Position numbers and translations under genes: made by a program. Source: a bacterium (GTDB lineage Bacteria; Patescibacteriota; Patescibacteriia; Buchananbacterales; UBA6539). Taken from it: a stretch of DNA of 5,004 nucleotides. Below are positions 1-5,004 of the stretch, piece by piece (position 1 is the first letter of the stretch; each line of letters opens with the position of its first letter). The notes below the pieces were generated by a model. The model ran no database searches and was not told where the DNA came from. It saw only the letters and a list, made by a program, of their open reading frames with translations. The stretch spans positions 1 through 5,004 of the forward strand of contig JAHFHR010000060.1 in NCBI GenBank assembly GCA_023246815.1, read 5' to 3'.

Positions 1-1
1 T

Positions 2-1219
2 GCGTTTGGTTTTATTGTAGGTCAATTTTCGCCAGACACTTTAAGCGGCGCTGGGGAAGATGCCACTGGCAATGGAGAAGTGCAGAACACTGATACGCCA
101 TTGCCCGACTATCTTGCTAATGATATTGATTTCCAGCAATTTTGGGATGTCTGGAGTTATGTCAAACAAAATTACGTTCACGACGATGTTGCTGATACAC
201 AGTTATTTTATGGTGCGCTACAGGGGCTGGTGTCATCCCTTGATGATCCCTACTCTGTCTTTTTTGATCCGGAAATTACCAACCAGTTTGAAGAAGAGTT
301 GTCGGGCAGCTTTGAAGGGATTGGCGCTGAGATTGGCCTCCGTGATAATCAGCTGACCATTATCGCGCCGCTTGCCAATACTCCAGCTCAGCGGTCTGGG
401 CTGCTGGCTGGCGATGCAATACTGATGATTGATAGTGAAGACACCTTTGGCGTACCACTTGATCAGGCAGTAAGCATGATTCGCGGTGAAAAAGGCAGTA
501 CCGTAGTGCTGACTGTGTTTACTGAAGGTGATGACGAACCGCATGACGTTTCAATCGTTCGCGATACCATCACCATTGACAGCGTTCGTGTTTCAGACAG
601 CAATAACGGTGGTTCAATTGGTGATGACTCATTTAAGCTTGAAGATGGTGGTATTGCGTACATCCAACTGCTCTATTTTAATGAAAACACTTTGGCTGAT
701 TGGAATCAGACCGTACAGGAAATGCTTAAGCTCAATCCCAAAGGCATTGTGCTTGATTTACGCAACAATCCGGGTGGTTTTCTTAGTACTGCTATTGATG
801 TGGCGGCCGAGTGGGTTAATGGGCAGGTCGTGGTGAAAGAACGCCTTAGGGACGGTGTGGAAATTGCGCACACCAGCGACCGTCTGCCACGGTTTGCGGG
901 CATTCCAACAGTAGTACTGGTTAATGGTGGTTCAGCTTCGGGCGCAGAGATCGTGGCCGGTGCGTTGCAGGATTACGATGTTGCAACCATCGTTGGAGAG
1001 CAGACTTTTGGCAAGGGTTCAGTACAGGATTTAAAACGGTTTAGTGACGGTTCATCGGTTAAACTGACTATCGCTGAGTGGTTTACGCCGCTGGGACGCA
1101 ACATCAACAAAGAAGGGATTGCCCCAGATGAAGTTGTTGAATTGACTCGTGAAGACTTTGAGAGTGAAAAAGATCCGCAGCTTGACCGAGCGTTTGAGCT
1201 GCTACGTAGCAGCCAGTGA
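2..1219 (+). CDS. S41 family C-terminal processing peptidase, membrane-anchored (5' end missing)
   Basis: This is a serine protease of the CtpA/CtpB/Prc family, which cleaves envelope proteins outside the membrane with a Ser-Lys dyad. The reading frame is open from base 2, and the first residues (AFGFIVGQF) look like the end of an N-terminal membrane anchor. The true start is therefore upstream, and the GTG at 80 is internal. In order the protein shows the N-terminal helical region ending in SLDDPYSVFFDP (about 239-271), a PDZ domain beginning near SFEGIGAEIG (about 310-560), and the S41 core. The core has LDLRNNPGG (752-778), then NGGSASGAE with the nucleophile Ser at codon 938-940, then TFGKGSVQ with the general-base Lys at codon 1013-1015. 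The C-terminus is complete and ends in TGA. The visible 405 residues fit the usual length of the family. It is 11 bases from the acylphosphatase gene, probably co-transcribed. The family call is secure; the substrate is unknown. Confidence 0.95.
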   Translation, partial: AFGFIVGQFSPDTLSGAGEDATGNGEVQNTDTPLPDYLANDIDFQQFWDVWSYVKQNYVHDDVADTQLFYGALQGLVSSLDDPYSVFFDPEITNQFEEELSGSFEGIGAEIGLRDNQLTIIAPLANTPAQRSGLLAGDAILMIDSEDTFGVPLDQAVSMIRGEKGSTVVLTVFTEGDDEPHDVSIVRDTITIDSVRVSDSNNGGSIGDDSFKLEDGGIAYIQLLYFNENTLADWNQTVQEMLKLNPKGIVLDLRNNPGGFLSTAIDVAAEWVNGQVVVKERLRDGVEIAHTSDRLPRFAGIPTVVLVNGGSASGAEIVAGALQDYDVATIVGEQTFGKGSVQDLKRFSDGSSVKLTIAEWFTPLGRNINKEGIAPDEVVELTREDFESEKDPQLDRAFELLRSSQ

Positions 1220-1230
1220 TTTTCTAGTTT

Positions 1231-1506
1231 ATGACCAAACGCGTTACCCTGATTATCCACGGTATAGTTCAGGGTATGGGTTACCGCTACACCAGTCGTA
1301 ACGAAGCCCAGAAGCGGAATTTTACCGGCTATGTCCAAAATACTGACGATGGTACGGTTCTGCTGGTGGCTGAAGGCGAGGAAAAGGACTTGAAAGCCTT
1401 TATCACCTGGTGTTATAATGGGGTTGGGCCAGCACTGGTTACGGCCATTGAAGAACAGTGGTCGGCACCAACTGGTGAATTTTCTGATTTTATGATACGC
1501 TCGTAG
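1231..1506 (+). CDS. acyP: Acylphosphatase
   Basis: This small cytosolic enzyme hydrolyses acyl phosphates such as acetyl phosphate or carbamoyl phosphate to the carboxylate and phosphate. At 91 residues it has the normal single-domain length. The phosphate-binding loop [10 protein letters not shown] (residues 10-19) carries the catalytic Arg19, and GYVQN (33-37) carries the catalytic Asn37. These are followed by DDGTV and the VAEGEE strand typical of the family. The usual Val of the VQGV loop is Met16, a mild change. The ATG lies 11 bases after the S41 stop, and the intervening sequence has no Shine-Dalgarno, so translation may depend on coupling to the upstream gene. The physiological substrate cannot be read from the sequence; nothing nearby makes an acyl phosphate except PyrG, whose reaction goes through a UTP phosphate intermediate rather than an acyl phosphate. 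Confidence 0.93.
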   Translation: MTKRVTLIIHGIVQGMGYRYTSRNEAQKRNFTGYVQNTDDGTVLLVAEGEEKDLKAFITWCYNGVGPALVTAIEEQWSAPTGEFSDFMIRS

Positions 1507-1519
1507 GAGTTTTATGGAG
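1505..1519 (+). promoter_or_regulatory. Ribosome binding region of rplI with two Shine-Dalgarno-like motifs
   Basis: AGGAG at 1505-1509 overlaps the acylphosphatase stop codon, and GGAG lies at 1516-1519. GGAG is 4 bases from the ATG at 1524 and 16 bases from the ATG at 1536. AGGAG is 4 bases from an out-of-frame ATG at 1514. The pattern favours 1524 as the rplI start, although the family alignment favours 1536. Confidence 0.5.
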
Positions 1520-1523
1520 TACT

Positions 1524-1976
1524 ATGAAAAAGACCATGAAAGTTATTCTACTCAAGGCAGTCCAAAAACTTGGCCAGGGAGGGGACGTCAAAGAGGTAGC
1601 AGCTGGCTATGCTCAGAATTTTTTGATTCCCCAAGGGCTGGCTGAAGAAGCTACACCAGTAGCGATTGCCGAAGCTGAAGCTCGGCGAACGAAAATGGCA
1701 GCTCAGGCCGAAGCTGATTTGGTGCGTACTGAAGGCATTGTTGGACAACTTGAGGGACAGACGATAGAGGTGAGCGCCAAGGCAAGTGATGAGGGAACAC
1801 TCTATGCAGCGCTTCCAGCCACTAAGGTAATTGCAGCATTGAAAGAAAAAGGATTTGATATCAAAAAAGGTCAGTTACGGATTGATGGGATTAAAGAAAT
1901 AGGTGAGCATGAGGTGACGATCAGTCTTGAACACGGGCTTGAGGCTCGTATTACTATTATTATAAATCCGGAATAA
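1524..1976 (+). CDS. rplI: 50S ribosomal protein bL9
   Basis: bL9 binds 23S rRNA near the base of the L1 stalk, and its elongated shape reaches out from the ribosome; it influences reading-frame maintenance. The protein is 150 residues, the usual full length. The N-domain shows MKVILLKAV and the signature [13 protein letters not shown] (residues 28-40). An Ala/Glu-rich helix (about 44-75) connects to the C-domain, which has [16 protein letters not shown] (91-106) and [13 protein letters not shown] (123-135). Most bL9 proteins begin at the equivalent of Met5 (ATG at 1536); the start at 1524 adds MKKT and is chosen because GGAG lies just before it. The gene follows acyP by 17 bases and is probably in the same transcript. 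It is not beside rpsF, ssb or rpsR, its common partners in other bacteria. The identity is secure; the exact start is not. Confidence 0.96.
   Translation: MKKTMKVILLKAVQKLGQGGDVKEVAAGYAQNFLIPQGLAEEATPVAIAEAEARRTKMAAQAEADLVRTEGIVGQLEGQTIEVSAKASDEGTLYAALPATKVIAALKEKGFDIKKGQLRIDGIKEIGEHEVTISLEHGLEARITIIINPE
1939..1966 (+). promoter_or_regulatory. Possible pyrG promoter inside the end of rplI
   Basis: TTGAGG (1939-1944) and TATAAA (1961-1966) are separated by 16 bases, resembling sigma70 -35 and -10 boxes with 4/6 and 5/6 matches. Transcription from here would begin near 1973 and give pyrG a leader of about 80 bases that contains the hairpin at 2015-2038. It lies in coding sequence that is locally A/T-rich, so a chance match is quite possible. 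Confidence 0.3.
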
Positions 1977-2014
1977 TGTATTTTAATTTACGTCACAATC
2001 AATGCTAATCTAAC

Positions 2015-2038
2015 AAGCCCACCATCGCCGGTGGGTTT
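2015..2038 (+). terminator. Hairpin between rplI and pyrG: terminator or attenuator
   Basis: The arms AAGCCCACC (2015-2023) and GGTGGGTTT (2030-2038) pair over 9 base pairs with one G-U, around a 6-base loop (ATCGCC). The T run after the GC core is only three bases, then ATC, so termination may be partial. Its position, 38 bases after the rplI stop and 17 bases before the pyrG start, fits either the end of the S41-acyP-rplI transcript or a control point in the pyrG leader. Confidence 0.6.
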
Positions 2039-2055
2039 ATCACTACCAAAAGAGT

Positions 2056-3711
2056 ATGAGTAAAAAATTTATCTTCGTTATCGGGGGTGTCATGTCGGGG
2101 GTAGGGAAAGGTGTGGCGGCGGCGTCAATTGGTAAAATTTTGCAATCGCGCGGCTATGCGGTAACCGCTATAAAAATTGATCCGTATGTCAACATTGATG
2201 CTGGCACGATGAACCCAACTGAACACGGCGAAGTGTTTGTCACTGAAGACGGTGATGAAACCGATCAGGACATTGGTAATTACGAGCGTTTTCTGGGACA
2301 AAATATTCTACGCGACAATTATATGACCACTGGCAGAGTGTATCAGTCGGTGATTGAGCGTGAGCGTAATCTGCACTATCAAGGCAAGTGCGTGGAGGTG
2401 GTACCGCATATTCCACTTGAAGTTATCTCGCGTATTAAAAAGGCTTCACGCAAAGCTAAGGCTGATATTACTATCATTGAGATTGGTGGTACGGTTGGCG
2501 AATATCAGAACATCTTGTTTCTTGAAGCGGCGCGCATGATGCACTATGAGAATCCGGATGATGTGCTGTTTGTACTGGTGAGTTATCTGCCCATTCCGGG
2601 AACTCTGGGGGAGATGAAAACCAAACCAACCCAGTACGCGACCCAGCAGATGAATGAAGCCGGCATTGCTCCGGATTTTATTATAGGCCGAGCAGCAGTA
2701 CCAATTGATGAACCGCGCCGTAAGAAAATTTCCGTATTTTGCGCGGTTGAGAAAGGTGATGTTATTTCCAGTCCTGACTGTGAGTCAGTCTATGAGGTGC
2801 CGCTTATTTTTGAAAAAGAAAATTTTAGCGATAAGATCATCAAAAAACTTAGTTTACGACCTCGTAAGCGTGATTTGGCCAAGTGGCGAAGCATGGTTCA
2901 GGCAAGTAAGCGTGCCCGAACCGTGGTTCGTATTGGTATGGTTGGTAAATATTTTGCCACTGGTGATTTTATCTTGCCAGACTCATACATTTCGGTTATT
3001 GAAGCTTTAAAGCACGCTGGGACGGCACATAGCGTCAAGGTTGAAATTGACTGGATCAATTCTGATGCCTATGAGAAAAAATCAGCACTGGTAAAAGAGC
3101 TCAAGACCTATGATGGTGTGATTGTACCGGGCGGCTTTGGTACACGGGGTGTAGAAGGTAAAATTAAAGCTATTCAGTATGCTCGCGAGCACCAGATCCC
3201 GTATTTTGGATTGTGCTATGGTATGCAGCTTGCCACCGTTGAGTTTGCCCGCCACGTCCTTGGTATTAAAGACGCTCATACGACTGAAGTTAAACCGAAT
3301 ACTAAAAATCCAATTATTCACATCATGGCCGACCAAGCTGAAAAACTTGCCAAGAAACAGTACGGCAACACCATGCGTTTGGGCGCCTACCCCTGTATTT
3401 TGGAAAAAGGTTCAGTGAGTTATGGGGCCTATGGTACTAAGCGTATTTCCGAACGCCATCGCCATCGCTATGAGTTGAATAACGTATACCGAGCGCGGCT
3501 TGAGAAAAAGGGAATGGTGCTTGCGGGGGTTTCGCCAGATAAAAGTTTAGTAGAAATTATTGAAATTAAAGGCCACCCATTTTTTGTTGGCACTCAGTTT
3601 CATCCAGAGCTTACCTCTCGACCACTTGCGCCGCACCCACTATTCACAGCATTTATTGGAGCAGCTAAAAAACACGCTAGTGCTAGTGTGAGAGAGAAAA
3701 AGAAAAAATAA
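2056..3711 (+). CDS. pyrG: CTP synthase (glutamine-hydrolysing)
   Basis: PyrG makes CTP from UTP, ATP and glutamine in the cytosol, the last step of pyrimidine nucleotide synthesis. The protein is 551 residues, the normal length. The N-terminal synthetase domain (about 1-265) has the P-loop region GGVMSGVGKG (10-19) with Lys18, the segment HGEVFVTEDG (57-66), metal-ligand candidates Asp72 and Glu142, EIGGTVGE (142-149) and KTKPTQ (188-193). The class I glutamine amidotransferase domain (about 290-540) has PGGFGTRGVEG (358-368), the nucleophile Cys387 in GLCYGMQ, RHRHRYE (467-473), and the His515/Glu517 pair in QFHPE. All key residues are present, so it should be active. The tail from 537 is Ala/Lys-rich and ends in KKKK. 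The start has only AAAGAG directly before it, a poor Shine-Dalgarno. The gene converges on rpmA. Confidence 0.98.
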   Translation: MSKKFIFVIGGVMSGVGKGVAAASIGKILQSRGYAVTAIKIDPYVNIDAGTMNPTEHGEVFVTEDGDETDQDIGNYERFLGQNILRDNYMTTGRVYQSVIERERNLHYQGKCVEVVPHIPLEVISRIKKASRKAKADITIIEIGGTVGEYQNILFLEAARMMHYENPDDVLFVLVSYLPIPGTLGEMKTKPTQYATQQMNEAGIAPDFIIGRAAVPIDEPRRKKISVFCAVEKGDVISSPDCESVYEVPLIFEKENFSDKIIKKLSLRPRKRDLAKWRSMVQASKRARTVVRIGMVGKYFATGDFILPDSYISVIEALKHAGTAHSVKVEIDWINSDAYEKKSALVKELKTYDGVIVPGGFGTRGVEGKIKAIQYAREHQIPYFGLCYGMQLATVEFARHVLGIKDAHTTEVKPNTKNPIIHIMADQAEKLAKKQYGNTMRLGAYPCILEKGSVSYGAYGTKRISERHRHRYELNNVYRARLEKKGMVLAGVSPDKSLVEIIEIKGHPFFVGTQFHPELTSRPLAPHPLFTAFIGAAKKHASASVREKKKK

Positions 3712-3762
3712 CTACCCTTTTTTAAGCAAAAGCAAAAGTGAGAAATTGAATATTAGACATAC

Positions 3763-3804
3763 AAAAAATAGAGCTAATCATGTATCTGATTGGCTCTATT
3801 TTTT
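3763..3804. terminator. Bidirectional Rho-independent terminator shared by pyrG and rpmA
   Basis: The arms 3763-3780 and 3787-3804 form an 18-base-pair stem with a single G-U pair and a 6-base loop (TGTATC). The stem has A6 on the left and T6 on the right, so each strand ends the hairpin in a U tract. It lies 51 bases after the pyrG stop and one base beyond the rpmA stop. The preceding bases 3712-3762 are A/T-rich with a small GCAAAA direct repeat and show no gene. Confidence 0.92.
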
Positions 3805-3805
3805 C

Positions 3806-4099
3806 TTACCTTTTTGAAGCTACTTGAGGGATGATGCTTACAAACCGTGCCCATTCAAGGCTGCCGGTAAATTTCTTGATTTTTTTACGGGTGAAAGTAA
3901 CGATACCAGCCGTTTTGGCATAGAGTGTATCATCACCGCCGCGCTTCACGTTGTTTCCGGCTCGAAACTTACTACCGCGTTGTCTGATGAGGATACTGCC
4001 TGCTTTGGCAATCTGACCCTCAAACAGCTTCACACCCAATCGCTTGGATTGTGAATCGCGACCTAAGCTTGTGGATCCACCGGCTTTCTTATGTGCCAT
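3806..4099 (-). CDS. rpmA: 50S ribosomal protein bL27
   Basis: bL27 is a small basic protein of the large subunit whose N-terminal tail reaches the peptidyl transferase centre. The start [10 protein letters not shown] is the family consensus and fixes the initiation codon at 4099-4097; there is no Firmicutes-type N-terminal extension needing protease removal. It continues with [12 protein letters not shown] (residues 13-24), [11 protein letters not shown] (32-42), KFRAGNNV (44-51) and DDTLYA (56-61). At 97 residues it is about ten longer than the common form because of a C-terminal extension after FTRKKIKKF. Ser11-Leu12 replaces the usual Arg/Lys-Asn before GRD. The gene stands alone: rplU (bL21), the usual upstream partner, is absent, and the next gene on that side is divergent. 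The sequence before the ATG (TAGTTACCCCT) has no Shine-Dalgarno. Confidence 0.97.
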   Translation of the reverse strand: MAHKKAGGSTSLGRDSQSKRLGVKLFEGQIAKAGSILIRQRGSKFRAGNNVKRGGDDTLYAKTAGIVTFTRKKIKKFTGSLEWARFVSIIPQVASKR

Positions 4100-4128
4100 A
4101 GGGGTAACTATTAGCTGTAATAAAAAGT

Positions 4129-4157
4129 ACTATACAGGCTTTTTAAATGATTGTCAA
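4129..4157 (-). promoter_or_regulatory. rpmA promoter, sigma70 type
   Basis: On the minus strand TTGACA (4157-4152) is a perfect -35 box, followed by a 17-base spacer and TATAGT (4134-4129) as a 5/6 -10 box. Transcription would start near 4121-4122 and give a leader of about 22 bases before the rpmA ATG. The spacing, match quality and position together make this the best-supported promoter in the window. Confidence 0.8.
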
Positions 4158-4179
4158 GATTGCTGTAGTGCGCTATGCT
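4151..4179 (+). promoter_or_regulatory. Possible divergent promoter for the C39-like lipoprotein gene
   Basis: TTGTCA (4151-4156, 5/6) and TATGCT (4174-4179, 4/6) are separated by exactly 17 bases. The -35 box is the other strand of the rpmA -35 box. Transcription would begin near 4186, only a few bases before the ATG at 4190, so the message would be almost leaderless and would lose the AGAGG at 4180-4184. That conflict lowers confidence. Confidence 0.35.
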
Positions 4180-4184
4180 AGAGG
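4180..4184 (+). promoter_or_regulatory. Shine-Dalgarno motif deciding the start at 4190
   Basis: AGAGG lies 5 bases before the ATG at 4190. It lies after the other in-frame ATG at 4175 and so cannot serve it. It is meaningful only if transcription begins upstream of it. Confidence 0.45.
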
Positions 4185-4189
4185 TTCCT

Positions 4190-5004
4190 ATGCGTATTAT
4201 ATTACTCATCTTTGCCATGCTGATTTGCGCGGGCTGCCAGTCTAGACCGAATATCACTGAGCCTGCCAGTCGTGGTAATGATGGACAACCAATCCAAAAT
4301 TCAGGTGCTACAGCACCAGTTTTTGCTGAACAGCCAGCTGTCCAGCAGCAGCCTGATAGTATCCCCACTCCGGTAGTCCAACCAGCGGACACGGTACCTA
4401 TCCCTGAGCCGGAAACCCCACCACCAGCAGCGCAAACCACCCCGTCTGGGGTATTTGTTGATTATGATGTTGCTTTTGCCTCACAGGCCCCATTTGGCGT
4501 GTGGGACGACTTACATGGAGAAACCTGCGAAGAAGCGGCCATGGTTATGGCCGTGTACCATTTTCGCGATAAGCTATTGACCGCACATACTATGGAGCAG
4601 GCATTACTGAGTATGGTGAAGTGGGAAGAAACTAATGGGTATAGTATCGATGTAACTGCTCAAGAGACAGTCGAGATTCTAAAAGCTTATTTTGACTATT
4701 CTGCAACCTTGCATACTGACGTAAGCGTTGCTGCTATTAAAGGGGAGCTTGATCAAGGGAATTTGATTATTATTCCGGCGGCCGGCAGGGAGCTTGGTAA
4801 TCCCTATTTTACTTCACCTGGTCCGATTTACCATATGCTGGTTGTAAGAGGATATGATGAAGCTAAGAAAGAATTTATCACCAATGATCCCGGCACGCGC
4901 CGTGGAGAAGCGTACCGCTACTCATATCAAACTCTTCTGAGCGCTATCCATGACTGGGATCACAGTCTCGCCGCAGGCGGCATGACTGATGCGGAAATGG
5001 TACA
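4190..5004 (+). CDS. Lipoprotein with C39-like (papain-fold) cysteine peptidase domain (3' end missing)
   Basis: This is a predicted surface-anchored cysteine peptidase or peptidase-like protein of the C39-like superfamily; its substrate is unknown. The start gives a short signal peptide, MRIILLIFAMLICAGC, with a lipobox-like end and lipidation expected at Cys16; Cys at -3 is unusual, though Ala-Gly-Cys is standard. Residues 17-88 form a Pro/Gln/Thr-rich low-complexity spacer. The domain begins near FVDYDVAFASQAPF, giving candidate oxyanion Gln99, nucleophile Cys113 in GETCEEAAMVMA, His215 in GPIYHMLVVRGYD, and Asp233 in ITNDPGTRRGE. The order Gln-Cys-His-Asp matches the family, but CEEA stands where many members have CGP. 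The frame is open to the window end with 271 residues visible and most of the domain present. An in-frame ATG at 4175 is a possible alternative start; a TAG at 4166-4168 bars anything further upstream. The gene is divergent from rpmA. Confidence 0.85.
   Translation, partial: MRIILLIFAMLICAGCQSRPNITEPASRGNDGQPIQNSGATAPVFAEQPAVQQQPDSIPTPVVQPADTVPIPEPETPPPAAQTTPSGVFVDYDVAFASQAPFGVWDDLHGETCEEAAMVMAVYHFRDKLLTAHTMEQALLSMVKWEETNGYSIDVTAQETVEILKAYFDYSATLHTDVSVAAIKGELDQGNLIIIPAAGRELGNPYFTSPGPIYHMLVVRGYDEAKKEFITNDPGTRRGEAYRYSYQTLLSAIHDWDHSLAAGGMTDAEMV

Noticed and set aside
80..1219. GTG at 80 as the start of the S41 protease
   Set aside because: The same frame is open to base 2 and encodes a hydrophobic segment expected of the membrane anchor, so the true start is upstream of the window.
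973..1338. 121-residue minus-strand ORF across the S41/acyP junction
   Set aside because: It is opposite two genes with clear catalytic motifs and has no recognisable domain.
2705..3010. 101-residue plus-strand ORF inside pyrG
   Set aside because: It is out of frame within an intact CTP synthase and has no independent start signal or domain.
3667..3711. Lysine-rich PyrG tail as a sign of frameshift or misassembly
   Set aside because: The frame runs smoothly from the conserved amidotransferase end to the stop, and short basic tails are common at this position.
3824..4054. 76-residue plus-strand ORF opposite rpmA
   Set aside because: It is a shadow of the bL27 coding sequence, which matches the family throughout.
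4111..4440. 109-residue minus-strand ORF opposite the lipoprotein gene
   Set aside because: It is the complement of the Pro/Gln-rich spacer, giving an artificial Gly/Ser/Trp/Cys-rich protein, and it overlaps the well-supported rpmA promoter and the lipoprotein signal peptide.
1..5004. Undescribed defence, mobile or biosynthetic system
   Set aside because: Every gene belongs to a known housekeeping or envelope family, and there are no repeats, integrase, insertion sequence or unexplained gene cluster.

Overview
The window looks like a stretch of ordinary bacterial chromosome, probably from a member of the Candidate Phyla Radiation (Patescibacteria), most likely the Parcubacteria side. This placement is an inference from protein style. 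The CTP synthase carries GGVMSGVGKG and GLCYGMQ signatures. The papain-like lipoprotein has CEEA where CGP is usual, and an NDPGTRRG segment. A membrane-anchored S41 protease is followed by small housekeeping genes, and several starts lack a clear Shine-Dalgarno. No marker gene is present that would fix the lineage. TGA is used as a stop (S41 gene), which argues against the lineages that read TGA as glycine.

Layout. Positions 2-1219 (+) hold an S41 C-terminal processing protease whose N-terminus lies outside the window. It is followed closely by an acylphosphatase (1231-1506) and ribosomal protein bL9 (1524-1976), all on the + strand with gaps of 11 and 17 bases, so probably one transcript. 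A GC-rich hairpin (2015-2038) sits between rplI and pyrG. CTP synthase (2056-3711, +) is complete. It converges on rpmA (bL27, 3806-4099, -), and the two share a long bidirectional terminator (3763-3804). rpmA has a near-consensus sigma70-type promoter (4129-4157). Divergent from it is a proline-rich lipoprotein with a C39-like cysteine peptidase domain (4190-5004, +), cut by the window end. The two divergent promoters appear to share one -35 block.

Together the genes cover envelope proteolysis (S41 and C39-like proteins), translation (bL9, bL27), pyrimidine nucleotide synthesis (PyrG) and acyl-phosphate hydrolysis. No intergenic stretch exceeds 100 bases. I see no mobile element, CRISPR array, tRNA, rRNA or toxin-antitoxin locus, and no cluster that suggests an undescribed system. 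The points worth a second look are regulatory: the shared -35 block, the pyrG leader hairpin and the clustered start codons at rplI.
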